This document shows positions 52,308 to 61,513 of a DNA stretch of 64,000 nucleotides, piece after piece. The DNA comes from Croceibacterium atlanticum (lineage in GTDB: Bacteria; Pseudomonadota; Alphaproteobacteria; Sphingomonadales; Sphingomonadaceae). The DNA lies in NCBI RefSeq assembly GCF_001008165.2, contig NZ_CP011452.2:1860001-1924000 (forward strand). Direction: 5' to 3'. The position numbers and the translations under genes were made by a program. The notes under the pieces were generated by a model. It was not told the origin of the DNA. It was given only the letters and a program-made list of their open reading frames with translations, and made no database searches. The first letter of the stretch is position 1. Each line of letters starts with the position of its first letter.

Positions 52308-55300
52308 TCAGGCCTCCCCTGCGGGATGTGCGAGATCACCCGCCTCCCGCTCTTCGCGGTTTTCACCGAAGCGTTCATAGAGAATGGGCAGCAGCACCAG
52401 CGTGAGCAATGTCGCCGAAACGAGCCCCCCGATCACCACGATCGCAAGCGGTTTCTGGATTTCCGAGCCCGGCCCGCTGGCAAACAGCAATGGCACCAGC
52501 CCGAAGGCGGCGATGGATGCCGTCATCAGCACAGGCCGCAGCCTTCGCTCCGCCCCCTGCCGCACCGCGTCGGCCAGCGACATGCCTTCGGCGCGGAGCT
52601 GGCGGAAATAGGTGACCATCACCAGGCCGTTGAGCACGGCAATACCCAGCAATGCGATGAAGCCGACAGAAGCGGGCACCGAAAGATATTCGCCCGAAGC
52701 CGCCAGTGCGATCATTCCGCCGACCATGGCGAAGGGGATGTTGAGCAGGATCAGTACCGAGGCGCGAACCGAATTGAGCGTGAAATAAAGGATCGCGAAT
52801 ATCATCAGCACCGAAATCGGCAGCACGATCATGAGCCGTGCACTGGCACGCTGCTGGTTTTCGAACTGTCCGCCCCAGACCAGCCGGTATCCCGGCGGCA
52901 GTTCGACATTGGCGGCGATATCGGCCCGCGCTTCTTCGACATAGCCCACCAGATCGCGCCCCGTGACGAAGGCCTGCACCAGCGCATAGCGCGAGCCATT
53001 TTCGTGCTCCAGCTTCACCGGCCCTTCCACACGGGCGACCGTGGCCACGTCGCTGGCCCGGACAAGCTGGCCGGAAGGCGCGCGATAGAGCTGGTCCGCA
53101 AAGGCCTGCGGACTGGCATCGCGCATATCGGCTGCGCGCAGCATGATCGGAATGCGCCTGTTGCCCTGTGCAACCACGCCCGCATCCATGCCTTCCACCT
53201 GCGCGCGCATCATGTCCTGCAACGCGGTGACGGGCATTCCCAGCCTTCCGGCGGCAACGCGATCAATATCGAGTTCGAGATAATCGACCTGATCGTTGGC
53301 CACGGTCATCGCCTCGCTCGTCCCTTCAAGGGTTTCGAGACGGGTCTGGATGTCCCCCGCCAACCGCGAGAGTTCATCGAGATCCGGGCCGAACAGCTTG
53401 ATGGCGAGATCCCCGCGCGCGCCGGTGAGCATTTCCGATGTGCGCATGTCTATCGGCTGGGTGAAGCTCGGCTCTATGCCGGGAAAGCGCCTCAGGACGG
53501 TCCGCAATTCGTCCACCAGCCATTCCTTGTCGGGCACGCGCCATTCCTCGCGCGGCTTCAACTGGAGGAAGGCGTCACTTTCATTGAGGCCCATCGGGTC
53601 AAGCCCGATCTCGTCCGATCCGACACGGGCGATGATCGCCTCTACCTCAGGGATTTCCTCCATGATCGCCCGTTCAATCGCCAGGTCGCGCTCAAGCGAA
53701 TGTTCGAGCGACACCGAAGGCAGCTTTGCCAGCTGCATGACAACCGAGCCTTCATCCATGACAGGCAGGAAGGTCTTGCCGGTGATCGTGTAGGCCACCC
53801 CAGTCAGAACCAGTCCCGCCCCCGCCAGCGCGAGGACCAGTTTCTTGCGCTGGAAAGCACCGGCGAGCAGGGCGGAATAACGCGGCGTGATCTTGCGCAT
53901 CAGCCACGGTTCATGATCGCCCGCCTTCACCTTCAGCAGGAAATAGGCAAGCACCGGGATCAGCGTCAGCGAAATCAGCAGTGCCGAAGCGAGCGCCAGT
54001 ACGATGGTCAGCGCAACGGGCGAGAACAGCTTGCCCTCCAGCCCTTCCAGCGTGAGCAGCGGCAGGAACACGATGGCAATGATGGCAAGGCCGGAGGCGA
54101 CGGGCTTCGCCACTTCGCAGGCAGCAATGAAGACATTGTGCAACTTGCTGCTATGCGCGTGCTTCTCGTCAGAAAGGCGTTCAACCACGTTTTCTACGAC
54201 GACGACCGCACCATCCACCAATATGCCAACCGCAATGGCAAGCCCGCCAAGGCTCATCAGATTGGCCGTCAGCCCGATCGCGCGCATGAAGATGAAAGTC
54301 AGCAATGCCGCCATCGGCAGCGCCAGCGCCACGATCACCGATGCACGAAAATCGCCGAGGAAAAGCAGGAGGAGGATCACCACCAGCACGGTCGCTTCCA
54401 GCAGGGCGCTCTCCACCGTGCCCACCGCGCGTTCAATCAGCCTGGACCGATCATAGAAGACATCCACCGTCATGCCTTCGGGCAGCGTATCCTCGATCTC
54501 TGCAAGGCGTTCCTTCACGCCAGAAACGACCTTGGCCGCATCGGCCCCGCGAAGTGCGATCACCAGCCCCTGCACCGCCTCCCCGGTGCCATTGCGGGTA
54601 ACGGCGCCATATCGCGTCAGGCTGCCCATGCGTACCTGTGCGATATCGCCCAGGCGGATCGCCGCACCTGCCGGCGTTTGCACGACAGTGCTGGCAAGGT
54701 CTTCCAGCGTGCGGATCGCCCCGGTCGAACGGACGATCAGCGCCTCTTCCCCGGTGATCAGCCTGCCTGCCCCGTCATTGCGGTTATCGGCGGCGATGGC
54801 ATCGGCCAGATCGGCGGTGGAAAGCCCCGCAGCGGCCAGCGCGGCATTATCCGGCGCGACCTCGAATGTTTCCACATAACCGCCCAGGGCGTTGACATCG
54901 GCGACCCCCGGCACGGTGCGCAGGGCCGGCCGGATTATCCAGTCGAGCACGCGGCGCTTTTCAGAAAGGCTCTGCGGCCCTTCCAGGGTGAACATATACA
55001 TGTCGGAAAGCGGGGTGGAGATCGGCGCCATGCCGCCTTCCACGCTTTCCGGCAGGTCAGCCATTATCGAGGCCAGCCGTTCCGACACCTGCTGGCGCGC
55101 CCAGTAGATGTCCGTACCGTCCTCGAAATCGATGGTGATGTCGGCAATCGCGTATTTGGCCACCGAACGCAGCACGCTCTGGTCCGGAATGCCGAGCATT
55201 TCCATTTCGATGGGCGTGATGACACGGCTTTCCACCTCTTCGGGCGTCATGCCCGGTGCCTTGAGGATGATCTTCACCTGCGTCGTGCTGATATCCGGGA

Positions 55301-55415
55301 AGGCATCGATGGGCAGGTTGGCGAAAGACCATCCACCGATACCGGCAAGCAGGGCGGCGAGGCCGAGGACAGCGAGGCGCAGCGAAAGCGCCTTTTCGAT
55401 CAGGGTTCGCAGCAT
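52308..55415 (-). CDS. Heavy-metal RND transporter (CzcA/CusA family)
   Basis: The 1035-residue protein has the heavy-metal RND layout: IDAFPDISTTQVKIILKAPG (36-55), VDGAVVVVEN in helix 4 (Asp401, Glu408), and the late LIALLGIAVLNGLVM-type helix. In CzcA the helix 4 motif is DFG...VDGAVV, but here the first Asp is Ala395 (LAIAVGILVDG), closer to the CusA pattern. The metal is therefore open: Zn/Co/Cd or Cu/Ag. I chose the ATG at 55415, four bases after the adaptor gene, because the longer frame adds 36 residues that overlap that gene. Confidence 0.92.
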   Translation of the reverse strand: MLRTLIEKALSLRLAVLGLAALLAGIGGWSFANLPIDAFPDISTTQVKIILKAPGMTPEEVESRVITPIEMEMLGIPDQSVLRSVAKYAIADITIDFEDGTDIYWARQQVSERLASIMADLPESVEGGMAPISTPLSDMYMFTLEGPQSLSEKRRVLDWIIRPALRTVPGVADVNALGGYVETFEVAPDNAALAAAGLSTADLADAIAADNRNDGAGRLITGEEALIVRSTGAIRTLEDLASTVVQTPAGAAIRLGDIAQVRMGSLTRYGAVTRNGTGEAVQGLVIALRGADAAKVVSGVKERLAEIEDTLPEGMTVDVFYDRSRLIERAVGTVESALLEATVLVVILLLLFLGDFRASVIVALALPMAALLTFIFMRAIGLTANLMSLGGLAIAVGILVDGAVVVVENVVERLSDEKHAHSSKLHNVFIAACEVAKPVASGLAIIAIVFLPLLTLEGLEGKLFSPVALTIVLALASALLISLTLIPVLAYFLLKVKAGDHEPWLMRKITPRYSALLAGAFQRKKLVLALAGAGLVLTGVAYTITGKTFLPVMDEGSVVMQLAKLPSVSLEHSLERDLAIERAIMEEIPEVEAIIARVGSDEIGLDPMGLNESDAFLQLKPREEWRVPDKEWLVDELRTVLRRFPGIEPSFTQPIDMRTSEMLTGARGDLAIKLFGPDLDELSRLAGDIQTRLETLEGTSEAMTVANDQVDYLELDIDRVAAGRLGMPVTALQDMMRAQVEGMDAGVVAQGNRRIPIMLRAADMRDASPQAFADQLYRAPSGQLVRASDVATVARVEGPVKLEHENGSRYALVQAFVTGRDLVGYVEEARADIAANVELPPGYRLVWGGQFENQQRASARLMIVLPISVLMIFAILYFTLNSVRASVLILLNIPFAMVGGMIALAASGEYLSVPASVGFIALLGIAVLNGLVMVTYFRQLRAEGMSLADAVRQGAERRLRPVLMTASIAAFGLVPLLFASGPGSEIQKPLAIVVIGGLVSATLLTLVLLPILYERFGENREEREAGDLAHPAGEA

Positions 55416-55419
55416 CGCC

Positions 55420-56508
55420 CTACTCCGCCGCTGCCTTGAGTTCCGGAATACCGCTGGTGGCGATGGTTTCGCCCGCAGCCAGACCTTCGGAGATGATCGC
55501 CCTGTCGCCTGCATCTGCGGCAAGCGTCACCGCGCGGGGTTCAAAACCGCCGTTTCCGCGCACGAAGACATGAGGCTGCCCCCCGATACGCGTCACCGCG
55601 TGCGACGGCACGGAAACGCCTTCCGAAGGCCCTGCGGGGGAAGCGATCGCGGCGAGGACATTCTGCCCCGCCACCAGGCCGGGCACGGATTCGATCGTCG
55701 CCTTGGCCATGACCGAACGGGTTTGCGGGTCGATTGAGGGCGAGACGGAGATTATCCTGCCCCGCGCCGTCACTGCCGCCGCATCGCCGGAGCCGGGCAA
55801 TTGCACTTCCACCGGCATTCCCGGTTTCACGCGGCCGGCAAGCCGTTCAGGCAGCGACAGGTCAAGGCGATAGGCATTGGCCGCTTCGATAACGAAGGGG
55901 GCGACAGCCAGGTCCACCGGGCCGCCCGTCTCCACGCCGACATGGCTCAACCGCCCGGTAATGGGCGCGCGCAGGGTCATCGTGCCATCCGGCCCGGCCC
56001 CCGCCAAAGCGGCGAGACGGCGATTTTCCGCCAGCGTGGCACGTGCCTGTTCAAGCCGCGCCCGCGCTTCATCAGCCCGGGCGGAAGCCACGATCCCTTC
56101 ATCAGCCAGCGTCGCCACACGTGCGGCCTGCGCTTCGGCGACCTGCAATTCGCTGTTCGCGCGCGCCAGATCGCCGCCAATGCGAAGCGGTTCAGCCGCG
56201 CGCACCACGGCAAGCGGCTGGCCGCGCCTTACGCTTTCCCCTTCGATCACGAAAATCTGCACCGCCGCCCCCGGAAAGGGCGCAGTCACCGCCACGCGCG
56301 CTTCGGGCGGCAAGGTGACGGTGCCAGGCACGGAACCAAGCGGCATATTGCCTGCCGCCTCGGCCTTTGCCGTTTCGATATCCATGGCGGCCGCTTCCCC
56401 GGCAGCCGGGCCTTCATCGCCCCCATCACCGGACACGTCGCCCGAACAGGCAGTGAGTGCGAAAGCTGCGACAAGCACAGCAAGCGGGAGGTGAGCCGGG
56501 ATTTTCAT
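55420..56508 (-). CDS. CzcB-like RND periplasmic adaptor lipoprotein
   Basis: The 362-residue lipoprotein (lipobox LTAC near residue 21) has a Gly/Ala/Asp-rich linker and FPGAAVQIFVIEGESVRRGQPL. A helical hairpin (about 105-155), RAPITGRLSHVGVETGG and a C-terminal barrel follow. No His-rich metal-binding tail is visible. I chose the ATG at 56508; the upstream alternative would add 28 residues without family character. It is the first gene of the metal RND operon and divergent from the two-component genes. Confidence 0.9.
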   Translation of the reverse strand: MKIPAHLPLAVLVAAFALTACSGDVSGDGGDEGPAAGEAAAMDIETAKAEAAGNMPLGSVPGTVTLPPEARVAVTAPFPGAAVQIFVIEGESVRRGQPLAVVRAAEPLRIGGDLARANSELQVAEAQAARVATLADEGIVASARADEARARLEQARATLAENRRLAALAGAGPDGTMTLRAPITGRLSHVGVETGGPVDLAVAPFVIEAANAYRLDLSLPERLAGRVKPGMPVEVQLPGSGDAAAVTARGRIISVSPSIDPQTRSVMAKATIESVPGLVAGQNVLAAIASPAGPSEGVSVPSHAVTRIGGQPHVFVRGNGGFEPRAVTLAADAGDRAIISEGLAAGETIATSGIPELKAAAE

Positions 56509-56531
56509 GCCACCAGAAATGCGCGCCGAAG

Positions 56532-56580
56532 CTGACAACAACTTGTCAGTTGGCAACAGGCTTGGCAGCCTGCTGTCAGC
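56532..56580. promoter_or_regulatory. TGTCAG repeats between the metal RND operon and its two-component system
   Basis: A perfect dyad CTGACAA (56532-56538)/TTGTCAG (56543-56549) is followed by CTGTCAG (56573-56579). The two TGTCAG units are exactly 30 bases apart, near three helical turns. They sit in the divergent 129-base gap, so the OmpR-type regulator at 56638 is the natural candidate to bind them. Confidence 0.55.
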
Positions 56581-56637
56581 TTGGCGGGTCATGAGGACAG
56601 GCGAACGAGGCTGTCATGGCCGCTTGGGAGACAGGCA

Positions 56638-57294
56638 ATGCGCGTTCTGCTGGTGGAGGATGACCCGGAACTGGGACGCAGGCTGGGCGACCGGCTGCGC
56701 GGCGCCGACTATGCCGTCGATCTGGCGACCAGCGCCGAGGAAGCGCGCAACTGGCCCGATCTCGAAAAGATGGCCGCGATCATTCTCGACCTGGGCCTGC
56801 CGGATGATGACGGGATCGTCCTGCTGAAACAGTGGCGGGCTGCCGGTCTGCCATGCCCGATCCTGATCCTGACAGCGCGCGGAACATGGCAGGACAAGGT
56901 CGAAGGTCTCAATGCCGGGGCCGATGATTTCATGGTAAAGCCCGTACGCTTCGAAGAACTCCAGGCCCGCCTCAACGCGATTTCACGGCGCCATGCGAAT
57001 AATCGCACCAGTACGCTCGAAGCCGGTAGCCTGCGCCTGGACCCCGTGGGCCGCACGGTGGAGGATAATGGTGCCCCGCTTGCCCTGAGCCGCCGCGAAT
57101 TCAGCCTGCTGCACCTGTTCATGCGCCGGGCCGGGCAGATCCTGTCGCAAGGCGACATACTGGAAGACCTCTACGATCTGGAGGCGGAGCGGGAACTGAA
57201 CACGGTCGAAGTGCTGGTCGGCCGCCTGCGGCGCAAGATCGGGCGCGATCGGATCAGGACTGTTCGCGGCATGGGCTATCGTTTCGACAAATGA
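56638..57294 (+). CDS. OmpR/PhoP-family response regulator
   Basis: The 218-residue protein has a complete receiver (VEDDPELG with Asp8-Asp9, Asp51 in ILDLGLPDDDG, Lys103 in DDFMVKP) and a winged-helix OmpR domain (LSRREFSLLHLFMRR, VEVLVGRLRRKIG, IRTVRGMGYRF). The ATG at 56638 is preceded by GGGAG at good spacing. It overlaps the sensor kinase gene by ATGA. It is divergent from the CzcCBA-like operon, and the TGTCAG repeats between them suggest it controls that operon. Confidence 0.93.
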   Translation: MRVLLVEDDPELGRRLGDRLRGADYAVDLATSAEEARNWPDLEKMAAIILDLGLPDDDGIVLLKQWRAAGLPCPILILTARGTWQDKVEGLNAGADDFMVKPVRFEELQARLNAISRRHANNRTSTLEAGSLRLDPVGRTVEDNGAPLALSRREFSLLHLFMRRAGQILSQGDILEDLYDLEAERELNTVEVLVGRLRRKIGRDRIRTVRGMGYRFDK

Positions 57295-58640
57295 AGCTGG
57301 CGCAGATCTCGACCGGTAGCCTCAGGCTGCGCTTCCTGCTTGCCGTGATGCTGTGGGTGGCACTGGGCGTGGCGGGCATATGGTTCACCGCCACCCGCGT
57401 GTTCGAACGACACATCGAACAGATGTATCATGAAGAGCTGGAAGTTCATGTCCGCGAACTCGCCCGCCTCACCGAACTGGACGGGAATGGCCGCCCGCGG
57501 CTGATGCGCCCCCTGTCGGACCCGCGATATGAAGTGCCCTTGTCAGGCTTCTACTGGCAAGTGGGCGTCCCCGGACGGGCGCCCCTGCTTTCCGAAAGCA
57601 TGACGCGCGGACGGCTGGATATGAGCGTCGCCCATTCGCCGGACATCGCGCATAAGGTGGAACGGGGGCCGACCGGCCCGGCAATTACCTATGGCCTGAT
57701 GGAAAGAGGGCCCGACGGTGAGGAAATTCATATCGTCATCGCCACGGACCAGAGCGAGCTTGACGACGACATCGCCTCCTTCACCAATGAATTATCTGTG
57801 TGGCTGCTCGCGCTGGCCGCGCTGTTGTTTGCAACGGGCCTCGCCATCATCAGTTTCGGGCTACGCCCCCTTGCCCGGCTTCGCGAAGCGATAACGCAAT
57901 TGCGTTCGGCCCGCGTCCAGAAGCTGGAAGGGCGATACCCGTCCGAAATCGCCCCGCTCGTCACCGACCTCAACGAATATATCCGGCAAAATGGCGAGAT
58001 AGTGGCCCGGGCGCGTGTTCAGGCGGGCAATCTCGCGCATTCGTTGCGCACCCCGCTCGCAATCGTGACTGACGAGGCGGAACGGCTCGTTCAGCGGGAA
58101 AGCTGCGCAAGTTCGGGCCGGGTACTGCTCGACCAGGCAGAGGCGATGCAGCAGCAGATCGATTACCAGCTGGCCCGCGCACGCTCCGCCGCGGGCGCCC
58201 GTGTCCCCGGCAGCCGTGCCATGCTGCCCGAACTGGCCGTGCCGATTCTCAACGCCATGCGCCGCCTGCATCCGGACAAGGCCTTCGAGCTGGATGCCCC
58301 GGCCGACCCCGTCACAATCCCCGCCGATCCGGTGAACCTGTCCGAACTCCTTTCGATCCTCCTCGACAATGCGGGCAAATGGGCAAAATCGCAGGTGACC
58401 ATGGCCATCGGGATGAGCGATCAGGGCCAGCTGACGATAAGGATCGAGGATAACGGCCCGGGCATGAACGAAGACCAGATCGCCCGCGCTTTCGAGGTTG
58501 GCACAAGGTTCGACCCGGCCATGCCCGGTTCCGGCCTCGGCCTCGCCATGGCCCGCGACATTTGCGAAAATCTGGGTGCGAGGCTGGAACTGCGCCGGGC
58601 CGGATCCGGGCTGACGGCGATCATATACCTGCCGGCTTGA
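57291..58640 (+). CDS. Sensor histidine kinase
   Basis: The 449-residue kinase has two transmembrane helices (about 13-33 and 171-189), a periplasmic sensor of about 135 residues, and the H-box with His250 (NLAHSLRTPLAIV). An ATPase domain follows with N-box ILLDNAGKWAK, DNGPGM and GSGLGLAM. The layout is PhoQ/QseC-like. It is coupled to its response regulator by an ATGA overlap. With the metal efflux operon next to it, a periplasmic metal or envelope signal is likely, although no obvious His/Cys-rich sensor loop is seen. Confidence 0.92.
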   Translation: MKLAQISTGSLRLRFLLAVMLWVALGVAGIWFTATRVFERHIEQMYHEELEVHVRELARLTELDGNGRPRLMRPLSDPRYEVPLSGFYWQVGVPGRAPLLSESMTRGRLDMSVAHSPDIAHKVERGPTGPAITYGLMERGPDGEEIHIVIATDQSELDDDIASFTNELSVWLLALAALLFATGLAIISFGLRPLARLREAITQLRSARVQKLEGRYPSEIAPLVTDLNEYIRQNGEIVARARVQAGNLAHSLRTPLAIVTDEAERLVQRESCASSGRVLLDQAEAMQQQIDYQLARARSAAGARVPGSRAMLPELAVPILNAMRRLHPDKAFELDAPADPVTIPADPVNLSELLSILLDNAGKWAKSQVTMAIGMSDQGQLTIRIEDNGPGMNEDQIARAFEVGTRFDPAMPGSGLGLAMARDICENLGARLELRRAGSGLTAIIYLPA

Positions 58641-58704
58641 GCCCCGGCGCCATATCAAAGGGCGGCCATCGATCCGGCGCGGCTTGGCCCGGCGAGCGGT
58701 TCTA

Positions 58705-59448
58705 TCACCGTCGCCCCCAGTTCGCCCTGTCCGGCATGGCCATGGCCCTGCCCACGCCAGCGCGGGAGGCCACGCGATCCAGCCAGCGCATCATCCGCGG
58801 CGCAGCCTCCTCACTCACAAGTTCGGGGTAGGTGCCGGGCATCGCGTGGGCCATCGCGAAGACTGCGGCATCGGCCAGTGTAAATCGATCCCCGACAAGC
58901 CAGCCTTCCGTTTCAAGCGCGGTTTCTACCCGCCTGACCGTTTCGGCGACCTGCCGCCTCCACCCCTGCTTCTCCTGCTCGGAAAAGCTGCCCGACGCCG
59001 CCCTTTCCCATTTGTCCCGCTTGTCCCCCAGCGGGATACGCGCGAGCCGTTCCCTGAATTCCTCCGCCGACAAAGAGGCTGCAAGCCGGGGAATGACCCG
59101 GTCCCAGGCCAGGAAGCTCAGGGCCGGGCGAAACACCTCGTCGACATATTTGGTCCAGATGCGCATCTGCGCCTGCAAGAACAGATCTTCCGGCTTTAAC
59201 GGCGGGCCGGGAAAGGCGTCGTCGATATATTCGTTGATGACCGTCGATTCGGTAATCACCTTCCCACGGTGAACAAGCACCGGAACCTGCCCCGACGGAT
59301 TGACTTCCAGAAATGCCGGCGCGTGTTGTTCGAACGCGGTGAGATCGACATAGATGCTGCGAAAGGGCAGCCCCTTTTCCATCGCGGCTATGAGGACTTT
59401 CAGTGAATTCGAAGCCGGTTCGCTGTGATATATTTCCACCTCATCCAT
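58705..59448 (-). CDS. Glutathione S-transferase family protein
   Basis: The 247-residue protein has a thioredoxin-like N-terminal domain (EIYHSEPASNSLKVLIAAME, the cis-Pro loop QVPVLV, and ITESTVINEYID). An all-helical C-terminal domain with WLVGDRFTLADAA follows. A Ser in SEPASNS probably serves as the active residue. I chose the ATG at 59448, which overlaps the end of the SDR gene by eight bases and lies about eight bases after a G-rich stretch. It is coupled to that SDR, so both likely serve one catabolic or detoxifying path. Confidence 0.87.
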   Translation of the reverse strand: MDEVEIYHSEPASNSLKVLIAAMEKGLPFRSIYVDLTAFEQHAPAFLEVNPSGQVPVLVHRGKVITESTVINEYIDDAFPGPPLKPEDLFLQAQMRIWTKYVDEVFRPALSFLAWDRVIPRLAASLSAEEFRERLARIPLGDKRDKWERAASGSFSEQEKQGWRRQVAETVRRVETALETEGWLVGDRFTLADAAVFAMAHAMPGTYPELVSEEAAPRMMRWLDRVASRAGVGRAMAMPDRANWGRR

Positions 59449-60286
59449 TTCCGGCATCCCCCCAATCGGCAATGGCATCTTCGATCGTGCGATTGCGGGC
59501 TTTGACGGCGCCGGCATATTCGGGATGGGTCACGATATAGGGCCGGTTTTCCAATATGCCGGCCAACGTCATCTCGCCGATTTCGGTCGGATCTCGCCAG
59601 GGAAGATCGGCCGGTGGCTGCGTTGTTCCGGCCTTGGCGAGGCCATCGAACCGGCTGCCTTCGCGCAGTTCGGCGGGGCGCAATTGCCAGCTATCCTCTA
59701 TATTGGTGCGCGTGGGGCCGGGCAGCAGGACCGAAACGCCGATCCCCGATCCTTCCAGGTCCAGCCGCAAATGTTCGGAAAGCGCGATGATTGCGGATTT
59801 GGTGGTCGCATAGATACCGCGAGTTGGCCGCGGCGGCATCAGCGCCCCGAGTGATGCGGTGTTGACGATATGCCCGCCAAGCCCGTGCCGTCGCAGCAGG
59901 GGAAGCCCGCAGACAATCCCGTTCACCACACCGCCCAGATTGACGGCAAGCGCCCAGTCCCAATCGGGAAATCCGGCTTCCGCGACCGGACCGTTCACCG
60001 CTACTCCGGCATTGTTGATCAGGATGCGCAGCGGCCCGCAGCTTTCCTCCGCCCTGGCCAGGGCCGCCGCAAAGGCGCCCCGGTCGGAAATGTCGAGCGG
60101 GAGGAAGATCGCATTTGCGGCCCATCCCTCTTCCTCCGCCAATGCGCGGGCGGAAACGAGTTTACCCGCGCTCACATCCGCGATGGCAAGGCGCACGCCG
60201 CGCCTCGCCAGACACTGCGCGATCCCCAAACCGATGCCGCCGCCACCCCCGGTGATGAAGGCGGCCACACCTTCCAGCTCCTTCAT
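59441..60286 (-). CDS. Short-chain dehydrogenase/reductase
   Basis: The 281-residue classical SDR shows TGGGGGIGLGIA (cofactor loop), NNAG in ILINNAGVAV, the catalytic Ser in NTASLGA, and YATTK. I chose the ATG at 60286, with GGAGGG just upstream; longer frames would add an Arg-rich, non-family stretch. It is the first gene of an SDR-GST operon. The upstream dyad at 60341-60358 matches one before the large TonB-dependent receptor. The substrate is unknown. Confidence 0.88.
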   Translation of the reverse strand: MKELEGVAAFITGGGGGIGLGIAQCLARRGVRLAIADVSAGKLVSARALAEEEGWAANAIFLPLDISDRGAFAAALARAEESCGPLRILINNAGVAVNGPVAEAGFPDWDWALAVNLGGVVNGIVCGLPLLRRHGLGGHIVNTASLGALMPPRPTRGIYATTKSAIIALSEHLRLDLEGSGIGVSVLLPGPTRTNIEDSWQLRPAELREGSRFDGLAKAGTTQPPADLPWRDPTEIGEMTLAGILENRPYIVTHPEYAGAVKARNRTIEDAIADWGDAGNG

Positions 60287-60340
60287 TCTGCGCCCTCCCC
60301 CTCCGTTGCGACGCCTCCTGATCCGGGGCCGCCTCCGATA

Positions 60341-60358
60341 ATTCATAGCATAAGGAAT
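60341..60358. promoter_or_regulatory. 18-bp dyad ATTCATAG-N6-GAAT (copy 1)
   Basis: ATTCATAGCATAAGGAAT lies between the divergent SDR and dioxygenase genes. A second copy with the same ends (ATTCATAG, six bases, GAAT) lies before the TonB-dependent receptor at 61468-61485. Two matching sites at these promoters suggest one regulator for the whole region. Confidence 0.5.
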
Positions 60359-60450
60359 TAATGCGGGCTATGGTCGGCGCCCAGGCGGATGCGACATAAG
60401 GCCGGACTGATACCGGAACATAGCGCCGCGCAATTGGGCGGGAGAAAACC

Positions 60451-61329
60451 TTGGCATTGCAGGCAACCAGACTTCACAGCCGCTTCGCAGCGGCAATTAC
60501 CGGCGTCGACCTTCATGCCGGGCCAACGGATGAACTGCGCGATTTCATCGAACAGGCGATGGCGGAATATGCGGTGTGCGTGATCAGGCACGGGCCGATT
60601 TCCGATCAGGAACACCTGGCCTTTGCGCGGATGTTCGGGCCGCTTGAACTTCCGCCGGGCTACCCCGAAGGCCGCAATTCGTGGATCGCGCCGGAACTGT
60701 TTTATGCCGGAAATCTGGACGCCGACAGGAATATCAAACCCCTCCCGCCCGAACGGAACATCGCAACAGGGGCGGAACTGTTCCACGCCGACAGTTCCTT
60801 CAACGCCCAGCCAAGCAAGTGGTCGATCCTGCGGGGGGTGGAGTGTCCGCCGCCGGAGATCGGGGGCGATACGCTGTTCGTGGATTTGCGCGCCGCCTAT
60901 GACGATCTGGAACCGCGATTGAAGCAACAGCTCGACGGGCTGATGGGTATCCATGATTTCTGGGAGGCACGCCGCAGGGCCGGGTTCGTCTTTCAGGAAA
61001 AGGACTGCCTCGCCATGCCGCAACCCGCAGTGCTGCATCCGCTTGTCCGCGAAATGGATAATGGCCGCAAATCGCTTTTCCTCGGCGGCCATTGCGTGGG
61101 TGTGAAGGGATGGCCGGAAGAACGGGCGCGGCAACTGCTGGCCGACCTTTATCATCACGCGACCCAGGACAAATATATCTACCGCCACAAATGGACCACC
61201 GGGGATCTCGTGATCTGGGAAAACCGCTGCGTCCTCCATGCCGCCACGCGGCTGGAAACGACGGATTACAAGCGGGACATGCGCCGCGCGACGATCAACG
61301 AATTCGCCCCCGCCGAAGCGGCCGGATAG
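60451..61329 (+). CDS. TauD/TfdA-family Fe(II)/2-oxoglutarate dioxygenase
   Basis: The 292-residue protein has the family pattern: HAD (His112, Asp114) in ELFHADSSF, ILRGVECPPPEIGGDTLF, and the distal His263 in NRCVLHAATR with a late Arg pair (278-279). Members oxidise sulfonates, phenoxy acids or other small acids. The start is TTG at 60451 with GGGAG at good spacing. It lies between the divergent SDR-GST operon and a TonB-dependent receptor, so it may be the first attack on a compound taken up by that receptor. Confidence 0.87.
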   Translation: MALQATRLHSRFAAAITGVDLHAGPTDELRDFIEQAMAEYAVCVIRHGPISDQEHLAFARMFGPLELPPGYPEGRNSWIAPELFYAGNLDADRNIKPLPPERNIATGAELFHADSSFNAQPSKWSILRGVECPPPEIGGDTLFVDLRAAYDDLEPRLKQQLDGLMGIHDFWEARRRAGFVFQEKDCLAMPQPAVLHPLVREMDNGRKSLFLGGHCVGVKGWPEERARQLLADLYHHATQDKYIYRHKWTTGDLVIWENRCVLHAATRLETTDYKRDMRRATINEFAPAEAAG

Positions 61330-61467
61330 TCCCGCCCCGATCGCGGCCATCATCCCGCACTTGGTTCCGCACGCCTTGCTGACACGCACAGCAGGCCCTG
61401 AACCGGCACTATCGATCACCCGACGGAGGCACCTCTTCACGTTATTCTTGCACAAAGGAATATCCAT

Positions 61468-61485
61468 ATTCATAGTGCAGTGAAT
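61468..61485. promoter_or_regulatory. 18-bp dyad ATTCATAG-N6-GAAT (copy 2)
   Basis: ATTCATAGTGCAGTGAAT lies 29 bases before the receptor start. With its flanking T and A it forms the inverted repeat TATTCA/TGAATA. It shares 12 fixed positions with the copy at 60341 and is placed where a repressor or activator could act on the receptor gene. Confidence 0.5.
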
Positions 61486-61513
61486 AAATAAACAGACGTT
61501 GGGGAGATGGATC

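Noticed and set aside
52197-55439. A 1080-residue open frame on the plus strand
   Set aside because: It lies opposite the heavy-metal RND gene, has a low-complexity His/Arg/Gln-rich composition and no family motif. It is a by-product of GC-rich codon use.
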